DNA of 51,018 bases from NCBI GenBank assembly GCA_050731755.1, contig JBOHPP010000038.1, forward strand, positions 1-51,018, given 5' to 3'. Both the position numbers and the translations under genes were made by a program. Positions 1 to 8,825 of the stretch are shown here, piece after piece. Below the pieces are notes generated by a model. It saw nothing but the letters and a program-made list of their open reading frames with translations, was not told the origin of the DNA and did no database searches. The stretch is from JBOHPP01 sp050731755 (GTDB taxonomy: Bacteria > Methylomirabilota > Methylomirabilia > Rokubacteriales > CSP1-6). The first letter of the stretch is position 1. The number at the start of each line of letters is the position of its first letter.

Positions 1-69
1 CTCAACGAGGTGATCCGGATCTCGGGCCCTTTCGACCGGCTCGTCGGGCCCCGGGCCGCCGGCCGCTAA
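1..69 (+). CDS. C-terminal end of a truncated protein
   Basis: An open frame enters from the left edge and stops with TAA at 67-69, giving 23 residues ending in GPRAAGR. The frame is the only one that reaches a stop just before the palindromic element that begins at 71, which fits the end of a plus-strand gene converging on the minus-strand gene at 106. There is too little sequence to name a family. Confidence 0.4.
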   Translation, partial: LNEVIRISGPFDRLVGPRAAGR

Positions 70-70
70 T

Positions 71-177
71 CAGCCGCCTTTCGGGCGGCGGCTTTGCCGC
101 CGCAATCAGGTCCGGGGGGAGGTCTCGGAGGGGGCCGTCGAGGTCCCCTCCGACGAGGATGGGGGGCGAAGCCCCCC
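71..177. repeat. Composite palindromic element, copy 1
   Basis: Three hairpins lie in a row: an 8-bp stem at 85-92/96-103 with a TTT loop, an 8-bp stem at 126-133/145-152, and a 7-bp stem at 161-167/171-177 with a GAA loop. The middle one carries the module GGGCCGTCGAGGTCCCCTCC, which recurs at 6746 and, diverged, at 8266. The element lies between convergent genes and supplies the last codons of the minus-strand gene. It could act as a bidirectional terminator, although no U-tract follows; a REP-like dispersed repeat is the better description. Confidence 0.65.
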
Positions 178-843
178 TTCGAGGGACTCGGCGCGCAAGC
201 CCAGGTAGCTGACGGCGAGCACCATCATCAGCGGGACGCCTGTGGCCGCCACGGTGGACACGCTCGCCAGGAGCGCCAGCGTCCCGCTCGACAGGCCGGC
301 GAAGGCGAGGCCGACCACCGGCAGTATCGGCGCGCCACAGCCCATCACGCTGCATGGCCCCGTCGAGAGCCCGACGACGCTGGCCACCGCGCCCACAGCG
401 CCGCCCCGGCCGGCGGCCCGGGCGTGGAAGCCGTCGGGCGGGCGCCGGCGCCGGGTGTGGACCCAGAGGGCGAAGTACCCGCCGATGAGCAGCGAGGTCA
501 CCACGATCCGGCCGAGATCGCGCACGTCGACGGCGTAGCCCCACTCCGTCCCGCCGAAGGGGCTATCGGCCGAGAACCAGAAGAGGGCGAGGTCGGACAG
601 CTTGGAGACCTTCTCGCCGATGGCGGTGTCGGAGGCGAGATAGTCGGGCAGCCGCTTGAGCCAGGGGTTGAACGTGAAGTAGTCCACCGGCTTGCGGAAG
701 AGCGAGAGCACGACGGGGGGCAGCAGCACGCTGAGCGCGGCGGTAGCCAGGGCCGCCCCCAGGAACACACCCGGGTGATGCCGGAGGGCGCGCCGGACCC
801 CTGTCAGCGAATCGCCCACCGCTCTCGTGATCGTGTGGCGCAT
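106..843 (-). CDS. Polytopic membrane protein of unknown function
   Basis: This 245-residue protein has hydrophobic segments at about residues 20-45, 130-150, 165-190 and 195-225. A Cys-containing motif, TGPCSVMGCGAPILPVVGL, lies in the third, suggesting a metal- or thiol-dependent site within the membrane. I chose the ATG at 843; an upstream in-frame ATG at 948 would add 35 Arg-rich residues and leave only 62 bp to the divergent liv operon. Neither start has a clear ribosome binding site. The last ~25 residues (Ser/Pro/Gly/Thr-rich) are encoded by the palindromic repeat, so the natural C-terminus may have been replaced by the repeat's arrival. I do not recognise the family. It is not obviously part of the liv operon, which reads away from it. 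Confidence 0.6.
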   Translation of the reverse strand: MRHTITRAVGDSLTGVRRALRHHPGVFLGAALATAALSVLLPPVVLSLFRKPVDYFTFNPWLKRLPDYLASDTAIGEKVSKLSDLALFWFSADSPFGGTEWGYAVDVRDLGRIVVTSLLIGGYFALWVHTRRRRPPDGFHARAAGRGGAVGAVASVVGLSTGPCSVMGCGAPILPVVGLAFAGLSSGTLALLASVSTVAATGVPLMMVLAVSYLGLRAESLEGGLRPPSSSEGTSTAPSETSPRT

Positions 844-1010
844 ATGCTCGGCCGGTGCCGGCTCGATGATGACGACAAAGCTCCGACGGCGCAAGCCCCG
901 AGGCCCGCGCCTTCGGAGCCGACCGGGGGCGGGCTTGACTTTCGGCATGGCGCACGTTAAAGCCGAGCCACATCGATCAACTCCTCTACTCCCACCGGAA
1001 GGGGGCTCGT

Positions 1011-2372
1011 ATGGTTGCAGAGGTAAGTCGTCGAGAGTTTCTGAATCGACTGGGCGTGACGATCGGGACCGTCGGGGCCGCGGCCGGCTCCCTCGTGGCG
1101 CCGGCGCCCGCCCAGGCCCAGGTCAAGCCCAAGGGCACCATCCCCGACAAGCCCTACAAGACCGGGCACATGACGTTCTTCACGGGCCCGGCCGCGGTGC
1201 TCGGTGAGCAGTCCTACAAGGGGCACATCCTGGCCGCTGAGGAGATCAACGCCCAGGGCGGTCTGCTCGGCAAGCGAAAGATCGAGACGCTCAAGGCCGA
1301 CGAGGCGGCGGGCACCGACGCCAACGTCAAAGAGTTGCGCCGGATGAAGCTTTCGGAGAGCATCGACTGCTTCACCGGCGTCATCTCCAGCGGCAACACG
1401 CCGGCCCTGGGGCCGGTCGCCGAGGAGCTCAAGGTTCTCACGCTGTTCACGGACGGCTGCACGGACTTCCTGTTCGAGAAGGCCGTGCCCGACCCGCACT
1501 ACGTGTTCCGGGTAACGAACATCCAGTCGGCCGATGGCCTGATGGCAGCCATCGCAGCCTCGACCGCGTGGCCCAAGGTGACGAAGATCGCCCACATCCA
1601 CCCGGACTACTCGTACGGCCGCAACGCTTTCGACCACTTCAACATCGCCATGAAGAAGCTGTCGGGGAACATCGAGGTCGTCTCCGAGGCCTGGCCCAAG
1701 CTCGGCACCACCGAGTTCACCGCGCACATCAGCAAGACGATCTCGGCCAAGCCCGACCTGCTGTTCTGCTCGGTGTGGGGCGGCGACTACGTCGCCCTCT
1801 ACAAGCAGGCCCTGCGGTACGACATGTTCAAGAAGATGAAGGTGGCGACCACGCTGGCCTTCGGCGTGGCCCCCCACGCGCTCGGGAAGGATCACCCCAC
1901 GGACATCGTGGCCGGCGTGCACGCCAACTACCACTTCCTCTACCCGCCCGGCAACCGGTGGCCGCTGAACGCAGAGTTCGTGAAGAAGTTCCACGACAAG
2001 TTCAAGGAGTACCCGAACTTCGAGGCCGAGGGCGCCTACACCGCGCTCCACATGCTGCGCGTGGCCGTCGAGAAGGCCAACCAGCTCGTGGGCGGCTGGC
2101 CCGACGACCAGGCGATCATCGCCATGCTGGAAGGGCTCATGTGGCCGTCGCCGGCGGGCTACGTCTACATCCGTCCCGACAACCACCAGGGATACAAGGA
2201 CGCCGTCACCGGCTTCGCGATGAACTCCGCCGACTATCCGTTCCCGGTGCCCGACCCCAAGCGGATCATCACGGTGCCCATCCGCAACATCACCGCGCCG
2301 CCCGGCTGGCCGAAGGGCGAGCCGACGGCGACCTACAAATGGATCGAGGAGACCTGGCCGAGGGTCTCGTAA
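1011..2372 (+). CDS. ABC transporter substrate-binding protein, branched-chain amino-acid type
   Basis: A 453-residue periplasmic binding protein of the Peripla_BP_6/LivK type, first gene of a complete liv-type operon. The N-terminus carries a twin-arginine signal (VSRREFLNRLG, then a hydrophobic Ala/Gly stretch ending APAQA), so export is probably by Tat. The mature part begins KPKGTIPDKPYKTGHMTFF and shows the usual bilobed pattern with YKGHILAAEEINAQGG and HPDYSYGRNAF. AGGGGG about five bases upstream supports the ATG at 1011. Ligand is unknown; relatives bind amino acids, amides, urea or aromatic acids. The next gene overlaps its end by 34 bp. Confidence 0.9.
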   Translation: MVAEVSRREFLNRLGVTIGTVGAAAGSLVAPAPAQAQVKPKGTIPDKPYKTGHMTFFTGPAAVLGEQSYKGHILAAEEINAQGGLLGKRKIETLKADEAAGTDANVKELRRMKLSESIDCFTGVISSGNTPALGPVAEELKVLTLFTDGCTDFLFEKAVPDPHYVFRVTNIQSADGLMAAIAASTAWPKVTKIAHIHPDYSYGRNAFDHFNIAMKKLSGNIEVVSEAWPKLGTTEFTAHISKTISAKPDLLFCSVWGGDYVALYKQALRYDMFKKMKVATTLAFGVAPHALGKDHPTDIVAGVHANYHFLYPPGNRWPLNAEFVKKFHDKFKEYPNFEAEGAYTALHMLRVAVEKANQLVGGWPDDQAIIAMLEGLMWPSPAGYVYIRPDNHQGYKDAVTGFAMNSADYPFPVPDPKRIITVPIRNITAPPGWPKGEPTATYKWIEETWPRVS

Positions 2373-4681
2373 GGCGACTGCCGGCCGGGAGGGCGGGCGC
2401 CCGCCCGTCCTCCCGGCGGCTGCTTTCGTTCGTCGTCCTCACGCTGGCCTGCCTGGCGTGGCTGGCGCCCGCACGGGCCGGCCACGAGATGCCATTCTAT
2501 CCTTCGTACTACCCGCAGGAGATCACCGTCGAGACCATGACGCCGGCCGCCGCGGCCGCCGGCTTCGAGAAAGACACGGTCCACGCGTACCTCGGTCCGG
2601 ACCCCTACGCGGGCAAACCGCTGCCGGCCCGCGTGACCGCCTTCGAGTCGCTGGGATCCTACGTCCTGGTGACGCTCAATCGGACGGCGCCGTCGCTGCG
2701 CGACGTCGAGGCACGGTGCGCGGCGGCCCGCCGCATCGTGGGCGGGCTTGCCCCGGCCGGCTGGACGTTTCATCCCTACCCGGTGACGCCCTACCATCCC
2801 GATTACCTGCATCATGTCGATGTCGCGGACGCGGCGGTGCGTCGATTCCCGCGCGCCGCCGCACCGGGCCTGCCGTCAGGGCTCCGGGTCCGGGCTCGCG
2901 GCCGCCTCGCCCAGGCGTTCACCGGTGCGCCGGCGCCGGGTCCCGAACCGTCGTGGGATGCGCTGGTCGAAGAGGTCAGCGTGCGGGACCTCGTTGCTGG
3001 CGAGAGCGCGACGCTTCATGGCGGTCTGGCGGCGCCCTGGATCAAGGAGGGGTGGCTCCACGCCTGGCTCCTCCTGGCCGGGGGCCTCGCCGATCGCACG
3101 CAGCGGGCGCAGGCCGGGGAGACCTTCCAGCGGCTCACCGCCGGCGGCGCCGCGGGCACCGTCGAGCGGCTCAACCTGGAGCGTGCGCTGGTCGGGCATC
3201 TCACCGCGGGATGCGAGCGGGTGATCGCCGGCTACACGGTGCACCGCGAGATCGCCAACACGGAGTACTCAGCCGGCGTCGAGAACGTCGCGGCCGACGC
3301 CGCGACCGGCTTCAACTCCGCGATCTTCATCCGCACCGTGAAGCTGAAGGATTTTCCCTGGAACGGCTGGCTCACCCTCGGCGTGGCCGCGCCGGCCGCC
3401 GCCGCCTGGAACCCCGTCGCCGGCTTCACCGACGCCACGGGACGCCTCATGTGGGCGGCCCTCGGCGACGCGGCCTTAATCCCGGAGCCCTCGGGCGCCT
3501 CGTGGGTCGAAAATCGCGTCCGGCTCCAGACGACGGAGACCGTGCCACCCATGCCCGTCCGGGTGCCCCGGGACGCGCTCCGGCCCGAGCCCGGCACGGG
3601 GCTCTTCAAGGAGGCCGGAGACGGCAAAACAGCACGGGCGAAGCTGACCTACCGCGTCCTCACCTCGGCCTACCACGACGGCACCCTGATGACCGCCGCC
3701 GACGCGCTCTACGCGCTGGCCTTCGCGTTCAAGTGGGGCGCCGGCCAGGGGGCCGAACAGGAGGGGGAGGTGCGCCGCGCCACCACGCTCATGCGGCAGG
3801 CCCTCGTGGGCGTGAAGGTCGTGAGGACCGATACCGATGTGCTGCGCTTCGGCGAGGTGACGATGAAGTACGACGTCCCCGTCATCGACGTCTACCTCGA
3901 CCTGGCTCTGCGCGATCCGCTGCACCTCGCGGTCGTGAGCCCTCCGTGGAGTCCGGTGCCCTGGCACGCTGTCGCCCTCATGGAGGAGGCGGTCAGACGC
4001 GGCCTCGCCGCGTTCTCCGCGGAGGAGGCGCGACGGCGTGGCCTGCCGTGGCTCGACGTCGTTCGCGACGCGCGGCTGCGCGACAAGCTCCTGCCTCTCG
4101 TCGCGGAACTCGAGAACCAGGGCTACGTCCCGGAAGCGTTGCGAGCGTGGGTGACGCCGCGCCAGGCCCGCGAGCGGTGGGGGAAGCTCGGGCAGTTCGC
4201 GGCCGAGCGCCGCCACCTGCTCGTGACCAACGGCCCCTACATGCTGCACGCGTGGTCGGCGACCGGGGCGGTGCTCCGGGTCTTCCGCGACTTCACTTAT
4301 CCCCTCGGGGTCGGCTCGTTCAACCGGTATCCGCTGCCGCTCCGCGGCTTCATCAACCGGGCGACGGTCACTGCCGACCGGATCGAGGTCCTAGGGGAGG
4401 CTGAGCGGGTAGAGCGCTTCGCCCGCGAGCACCGCATCGTCGCTGAGCCGGTCGGCAGCCCCGGGGTCCAGAAGGAGAGGGGCGCGATCGCGATGTGCCG
4501 GTACGTCGTCGTGGGCGCCGACGGGGGGGTCGTGAAGGCCGGCGCCGTCCCGCCGAATGAGCAGGGGACCTTCGTCGTGAGCCGGCGGGGATGGCCGCCG
4601 GCCCCGCAGATGGTTCTGCTCGCCATCAGCGTCAACGGCAACGTCGTCGACCCGCATGCGCGGGCGGTGCCGCTTGACTGA
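2339..4681 (+). CDS. Large exported protein of unknown function in the liv operon
   Basis: A 780-residue protein between the binding protein and the permeases. After about 25 residues comes a signal-peptide-like stretch, RRLLSFVVLTLACLAWLAPA, followed by ARAGHE, so the bulk is periplasmic. A segment around residue 440 (YHDGTLMTAADALYALAFAF) resembles the start of family-5 solute-binding domains, where FxDGxPxTAxDV is usual, but the rest is not recognisable. The ATG at 2339 overlaps the previous gene by 34 bp; no in-frame ATG, GTG or TTG lies between it and the signal peptide. Its place in the operon suggests a role in substrate capture or processing before transport; this is inference. Confidence 0.75.
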   Translation: MDRGDLAEGLVRRLPAGRAGARPSSRRLLSFVVLTLACLAWLAPARAGHEMPFYPSYYPQEITVETMTPAAAAAGFEKDTVHAYLGPDPYAGKPLPARVTAFESLGSYVLVTLNRTAPSLRDVEARCAAARRIVGGLAPAGWTFHPYPVTPYHPDYLHHVDVADAAVRRFPRAAAPGLPSGLRVRARGRLAQAFTGAPAPGPEPSWDALVEEVSVRDLVAGESATLHGGLAAPWIKEGWLHAWLLLAGGLADRTQRAQAGETFQRLTAGGAAGTVERLNLERALVGHLTAGCERVIAGYTVHREIANTEYSAGVENVAADAATGFNSAIFIRTVKLKDFPWNGWLTLGVAAPAAAAWNPVAGFTDATGRLMWAALGDAALIPEPSGASWVENRVRLQTTETVPPMPVRVPRDALRPEPGTGLFKEAGDGKTARAKLTYRVLTSAYHDGTLMTAADALYALAFAFKWGAGQGAEQEGEVRRATTLMRQALVGVKVVRTDTDVLRFGEVTMKYDVPVIDVYLDLALRDPLHLAVVSPPWSPVPWHAVALMEEAVRRGLAAFSAEEARRRGLPWLDVVRDARLRDKLLPLVAELENQGYVPEALRAWVTPRQARERWGKLGQFAAERRHLLVTNGPYMLHAWSATGAVLRVFRDFTYPLGVGSFNRYPLPLRGFINRATVTADRIEVLGEAERVERFAREHRIVAEPVGSPGVQKERGAIAMCRYVVVGADGGVVKAGAVPPNEQGTFVVSRRGWPPAPQMVLLAISVNGNVVDPHARAVPLD

Positions 4682-4736
4682 GGCCCTCCTCGATGCGCTG
4701 GAAACGCGCCTATGCCGTGGGGCAAGGTAACGCCCC

Positions 4737-5612
4737 GTGGATACCTTCCTCACCCAGGTCCTCAACTCCCTCTTCTATGCGTCGATCCTCTTTCTGATCG
4801 CCTCGGGTCTGTCGCTTGTCTACGGCGTGATGCGGATCATCAACATGGCCCACGGCAACCTCTACGCCTTTGGCGCCTACGTGGCGGCGTGGGCCATCGG
4901 GCTCGTGGCCAGTCACCTCCACGTGAGCCTGCTGTTCATCCTGCTCGCGACCGGGGCAGCCGCAGCGGCCGTGGCCGGCGCGCTGCTGGAGCCCACGCTG
5001 CTCCGGCCGCTCTACCGCCGGGCCGAGGAGTACCAGCTCCTGATGACTTTCGGGCTGCTCCTGATCCTCGAGGACGTCATGCGGCTCCTCTGGGGGTCCC
5101 ATCCGCTCACGGCCAGCGCGCTGTCCGATGCGTTGGGCAGCGTGTCGATCGTGGGCGCGACCTACCCCGCCTACAACATCTTCGTCATCGTCGTCGGCGG
5201 GGTCGCTGCCGTCGCGCTCTGGGCATTCGTGTACCGCACCCGGTTCGGCGTGACGCTACGGGCGACGTCCCAGGACCGGCGGATGGCGGCGGCCCTCGGC
5301 ATCAACGTCGAGCGCGTCTACGTCCAGGCCTTCACGATCGGATGCCTGATGGCGGGGCTCGGGGGGGCCGTCGTCATGCCGTTGTCGGGAGCCGTCCTCG
5401 GCATGGGCGTGGACGCCCTGATCCTGGCCTTCGTGGTGGTGGTGATCGGCGGCCTGGGCAGCCTGGAAGGCGCCCTGGTGGGCGCCCTCATCGTGGGCTT
5501 CGTCCGGACCATCGGCATCATCTACTTCGCCGAGGTGGAGCTGGCCGTTCTCTACCTGATCGCTGCCCTCGTCCTCTTCGCCCGGCCGGCCGGGCTGTTC
5601 GGGCGGGCATGA
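4737..5612 (+). CDS. livH: Branched-chain amino-acid ABC transporter permease, LivH type
   Basis: A 291-residue inner-membrane permease with about eight hydrophobic segments and the LivH hallmark INMAHGNLYAFGAY near the N-terminus. The EAA-like loop appears as GVTLRATSQDRRMAAALGIN in the second half, the site that contacts the ATPase subunits. The start is GTG at 4737, with AAGG about ten bases upstream. Its stop overlaps the ATG of the next permease (ATGA), so the two are probably translated together. It forms the channel heterodimer with the following LivM homolog. Confidence 0.93.
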   Translation: MDTFLTQVLNSLFYASILFLIASGLSLVYGVMRIINMAHGNLYAFGAYVAAWAIGLVASHLHVSLLFILLATGAAAAAVAGALLEPTLLRPLYRRAEEYQLLMTFGLLLILEDVMRLLWGSHPLTASALSDALGSVSIVGATYPAYNIFVIVVGGVAAVALWAFVYRTRFGVTLRATSQDRRMAAALGINVERVYVQAFTIGCLMAGLGGAVVMPLSGAVLGMGVDALILAFVVVVIGGLGSLEGALVGALIVGFVRTIGIIYFAEVELAVLYLIAALVLFARPAGLFGRA

Positions 5613-6613
5613 CCGCGGTGGTCCGCGCCTCGCTGGCGGGGGCGCCGGGCTGGCAGCTCGCGCTGGCGGCGGTGGCGGTCGTGGCCCTGGCCATCGTCCC
5701 CTTTGTGGCGCCTCCGTTCCAGACGATCCAGCTCTGCTACGGGCTCATCTTCGCCATCGCCGCCCTGGGCTTCAATCTCCTCCTGGGGTATACCGGGCTG
5801 CTGTCGTTCGGCCACTCCGCCTACTTCGGCATGGGCGCCTACACGGTGGCGATGCTCGTCAAGTACCTCGACATCAGGATCATGGAGGTCTTCGTCGTGG
5901 CCGGCGTGCTGGCCTCGGCCGCGGTGGCGGCCCTGTTCGGGCTGGTCTGCGTGCGCTACACGCGGATCTTCTTTGGCATCCTCACCCTGGCCCTGTCCCA
6001 GGTGCTGTGGAGCCTGGCCCTCAAGCTCTTCTGGGTCACCGGCGGCACCGACGGGTTGCGCGTGCCCACCCCCCGGCTGCTCGGCGGCCTCTTCGCCCCG
6101 GCCGCCGACAAGCTGGGGTTCCTCGAGTTCCGCTACTACTATTACGTGCTGGCCCTCTTCGTGGTCTGCGTGGGTGTGATGTGGGTCATCGTCCACTCGC
6201 CGTTCGGCAAGGCGCTGCAGGGCATCCGCGACAACGAGACGCGGGCAGAGTTTGTCGGTGTGCAGGTCCGCCGCTACCGGTGGGTCGCCTTCGTGATTTC
6301 GGGGGCCTTCACGGGGCTGGCGGGGGCGCTGTGGGTGCCGCTGAACGGCCTGACCACGCCCGACATCCTCTACTGGCCGTTCTCCGGGCGGATCGTCTTC
6401 TTCACCGTGCTGGGCGGTTTTCACACGTTCGCGGGTCCTATCGTCGGGGCCATCGCCTACAACTACCTCGAGACCTACGCTGTCGGCTTCACAATCTACT
6501 GGCAGCTCGTCCTGGGCATCGTTCTTGTCCTGCTCGTGCTCACCATGCCCACCGGCCTGGTGGGAGTGCTGGGTCAACTGGCGACGCGGGTCCGGCGGCT
6601 CAGGCCGGCATGA
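5609..6613 (+). CDS. livM: Branched-chain amino-acid ABC transporter permease, LivM type
   Basis: A 334-residue permease starting at the ATG that overlaps the livH stop. It has the conserved LivM segment LGFNLLLGYTGLLSFGHSAY near residue 55 and the coupling loop FGKALQGIRDNETRAEFVGV around residue 200. About nine transmembrane stretches are visible. It ends with an Arg-rich tail (RVRRLRPA) at the cytoplasmic side. A 157-bp repeat-bearing gap separates it from the ATPase genes, whereas the other permease and ATPase junctions in this operon overlap or nearly so. Confidence 0.93.
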   Translation: MTAVVRASLAGAPGWQLALAAVAVVALAIVPFVAPPFQTIQLCYGLIFAIAALGFNLLLGYTGLLSFGHSAYFGMGAYTVAMLVKYLDIRIMEVFVVAGVLASAAVAALFGLVCVRYTRIFFGILTLALSQVLWSLALKLFWVTGGTDGLRVPTPRLLGGLFAPAADKLGFLEFRYYYYVLALFVVCVGVMWVIVHSPFGKALQGIRDNETRAEFVGVQVRRYRWVAFVISGAFTGLAGALWVPLNGLTTPDILYWPFSGRIVFFTVLGGFHTFAGPIVGAIAYNYLETYAVGFTIYWQLVLGIVLVLLVLTMPTGLVGVLGQLATRVRRLRPA

Positions 6614-6657
6614 ACCATTCTGTGTCAACCCGAGTCAGTCGACGCCTCGCGGTTCGA

Positions 6658-6768
6658 GCGCCGGCTTTGCCGGCGCACGGTGGCCGCACCTCGCGCGAAT
6701 GGGGAGGTTTGGAGGGGGCGGCCGCTGCCCCCTCCAACTTCATCAGGGCCGTCGAGGCCCCCTCCGAC
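6658..6768. repeat. Composite palindromic element, copy 2, inside the liv operon
   Basis: It shows the same modules as copy 1: an 8-bp stem with a TTT loop (6658-6665/6669-6676), then an 11-bp G/C-run hairpin (6709-6719/6727-6737), then GGGCCGTCGAGGCCCCCTCC at 6746-6765. The last module ends three bases before the livG start codon, so the element provides the 5' leader of livG and may alter its translation or the mRNA stability of the ATPase half of the operon. Confidence 0.7.
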
Positions 6769-6770
6769 AT

Positions 6771-7526
6771 ATGAGCCTGCTCGTCACCCGCGGCCTCACC
6801 AAGGCGTTCGGCGCCAACGTCGCCGTCAACCACGTCGACTTTACCGTCCGCCCCGGCGAGATGCTGGGGCTCATCGGGTCCAATGGGGCCGGCAAGACCA
6901 CCCTGGTGAACCTGATCAGCGGGCTCCTGCGCGCCGACGCCGGCGCCATCCTCTTCGAGGACCGGGACGTGACGCGGCAATCGGTCAACGAGCGGATCCG
7001 CGCCGGGATCGCGCGGAGCTTCCAGATCGTCAACCTCTTCGACCACCTCACCGCCTTCGACAACGTCGCCCTCACCATCTTCTCGCGCGACGGCAAGACG
7101 CGGCGGCTTATGACGCTGGCCGGCCGCGACAGCGCCGTTGCCGACGAGGCCGTGGACGTGCTCCGCCAGTTCGGCCTCGAAGGCAAGGCGCGCGTGACGG
7201 CCGGTGGCCTCGCCCAGGGCGAGCGCAAGCTCCTCGACGTGGCGGTGGCCTACGCGCTCCGGCCCAAGCTGCTCTTCCTCGACGAGCCGACCAGCGGGGT
7301 CAGCACGCGCGAGAAGGCGCCCATCATGGACGTCGTGAGCGCCATCGTGCGCTCGGGGCGGATCACCGCCGTTGTGATCGAGCACGACATGGACGTGATC
7401 TTCACCTACTCGGACCGCATCGTGGCCATGCACCAGGGGACGATCCTGGCCGACGGCACGCCGGACGAGATCCGTCGTCATGCGGCGGTGACGGCGAACT
7501 TGCTGGGGGCCGAGGTCGGTCGGTGA
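6771..7526 (+). CDS. livG: Branched-chain amino-acid ABC transporter ATP-binding protein, LivG type
   Basis: A 251-residue cytoplasmic ATPase. Walker A is GSNGAGKT near residue 37 and Walker B is LLFLDEPTSGV; the switch His lies in VVIEHDMDVIF. The signature motif reads LAQGE instead of the more usual LSGGQ or LSHGE. The ATG at 6771 directly follows a palindromic repeat, and there is no standard ribosome binding site, unless the CCCCTCCGA-rich leader is used in another way. GTGA overlap with the next gene. Confidence 0.92.
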   Translation: MSLLVTRGLTKAFGANVAVNHVDFTVRPGEMLGLIGSNGAGKTTLVNLISGLLRADAGAILFEDRDVTRQSVNERIRAGIARSFQIVNLFDHLTAFDNVALTIFSRDGKTRRLMTLAGRDSAVADEAVDVLRQFGLEGKARVTAGGLAQGERKLLDVAVAYALRPKLLFLDEPTSGVSTREKAPIMDVVSAIVRSGRITAVVIEHDMDVIFTYSDRIVAMHQGTILADGTPDEIRRHAAVTANLLGAEVGR

Positions 7527-8248
7527 ACGCGCCGCTGTTCGAGCTGCAGAACATCAACACCCATCGCGGTCCCGCCCACGTGCTGCGGGCGGTGTCGCTG
7601 CGTGTGCACGAGGGTGAGGCCGTCTGCCTGGTCGGCCGCAACGGCGCCGGCAAGACCACCACGCTCGACAGCGCCATCGGGCTCCTGTCTGTGCGCGCGG
7701 GTCGCGTCACGTTCCGCGGACGCGACATCACCCGCCTGCCCGCTCACCAGCGGGCCAAGTTGGGGATCGGCTACGCGCCTGAGGACTGCGGCATCTTCCC
7801 CGACCTCACCGTGGCCGAAAATCTCCAGATCGGCCGCTGGCTCGCGCTCGACGGGCACCGGGCGGCCGGCGACTCCGGCACCGTCGACGGGCGGATCCTG
7901 GAGCTGTTCCCCGAGATCGCCGAGCTCACCGGACGGCGAGGGCTCAACCTCAGCGGTGGGCAGAGGAAGATGGTGGCGATCGGGCGCGCGATGGCCCTGG
8001 CCCCGTCGATCTTGCTGCTCGACGAGCCCTTCGAGGGGCTGGCCCCGGTGGTGGTGACCCGCTTCGTCGACGCCGCCAAGCGCATCAAGGCCATGGGCAT
8101 CTCGCTCCTCATCGCGGAGTCCAACGTCACGAACGCCGCGCGGGTCGCCGACCGGCTCTACGCCATCGATCGGGGGGAGATCATCTTCGAGGGCGCCCCT
8201 CACGAGGCGCTGGCGAACGCCGAGGTGATGCGAACGCTCCGGGGGTGA
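7523..8248 (+). CDS. livF: Branched-chain amino-acid ABC transporter ATP-binding protein, LivF type
   Basis: A 241-residue ATPase starting at GTG 7523, overlapping the livG stop. Walker A GRNGAGKTTTLDSAIGL, signature LSGGQRK and Walker B ILLLDEPFEGLAP are intact. In place of the usual switch histidine (LVEQN or VEHD) it has LLIAESNVTNAAR, an E-S pair often seen in LivF relatives. It pairs with LivG to power uptake. It is the last gene of the operon; a degenerate third copy of the operon-associated repeat follows. Confidence 0.92.
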   Translation: MNAPLFELQNINTHRGPAHVLRAVSLRVHEGEAVCLVGRNGAGKTTTLDSAIGLLSVRAGRVTFRGRDITRLPAHQRAKLGIGYAPEDCGIFPDLTVAENLQIGRWLALDGHRAAGDSGTVDGRILELFPEIAELTGRRGLNLSGGQRKMVAIGRAMALAPSILLLDEPFEGLAPVVVTRFVDAAKRIKAMGISLLIAESNVTNAARVADRLYAIDRGEIIFEGAPHEALANAEVMRTLRG

Positions 8249-8249
8249 C

Positions 8250-8287
8250 GGCCGGGCCTGCGACCGGGCCGTCGAGACCTCTCCGAG
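8250..8287. repeat. Degenerate third copy of the palindromic element
   Basis: GGGCCGTCGAGACCTCTCCG at 8266-8285 matches the terminal module of copies 1 and 2 with a few changes. The G/C-run hairpins are absent. It sits in the gap between livF and a convergent small gene, where a terminator would be expected. Confidence 0.5.
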
Positions 8288-8291
8288 TGAA

Positions 8292-8693
8292 CTAGCCGGC
8301 GTAGGCGGCCGAGGGACGGCGGAGAACGTAGTGGCTCACGACATCGTGCAACGGATCGACCTCGTCGAGCAGTCCTCCGTGGAGAAGCTCGCCGTTCTGG
8401 ACGTCGGCGACGGTGAACTGGCCGCCGGCGGCGAGGAAGACGATCTCGACGTTCTGCTCGTGAACCGTCCAGCGCAGCACGACGCCCCCCGTCGACGACG
8501 TCCGGACGGCGGGCGCCGGGACGATAGTGTCGAGGGCGTGGAAGCTGTTGACGAGGGCGATGGCCCGGAGTTGGGCCACCAGGGCCACGGCGCGACCGCC
8601 GTCGTCGCCGGACGCCACCGCGCGGTGGGCCAGCGCGAGGATCTCCTCGATGACCGCATGGTACGGGCAGTCGCGTCCCTTGGCCTTGGCCAT
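8292..8693 (-). CDS. Small conserved-looking protein, unknown function
   Basis: A 133-residue protein read leftward, starting MAKAKGRDCPYHAVIEEILA. AGAGG lies about seven bases before the ATG at 8693, which favours this start over the much longer open frame that extends upstream. It has an Ala-rich helical first half and a likely beta-rich second half (WTVHEQNVEIVFLAAGGQF). No family is recognised. It converges on livF and is divergent from the synthetase gene; the repeat array at 8826 lies upstream of it. Confidence 0.6.
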   Translation of the reverse strand: MAKAKGRDCPYHAVIEEILALAHRAVASGDDGGRAVALVAQLRAIALVNSFHALDTIVPAPAVRTSSTGGVVLRWTVHEQNVEIVFLAAGGQFTVADVQNGELLHGGLLDEVDPLHDVVSHYVLRRPSAAYAG

Positions 8694-8825
8694 ATCGTGA
8701 CCTCTGCGGCGAGCGCTTGCACGCCCGATGCCAGCCCCGCCGCGACGTTGCCGCGCGGTTTTGCGCTCACGCGCCTGCCGATCGATCGAGTAAGCCGGGC
8801 GCCGCGTGCCGTCCTGGCCCATGAG

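Noticed and set aside
957..2186. A 409-codon minus-strand frame opposite the liv binding protein
   Set aside because: It is His/Arg/Val-rich, fully opposite a well-supported gene and shows no domain or translation signal; such shadows are common in GC-rich DNA.
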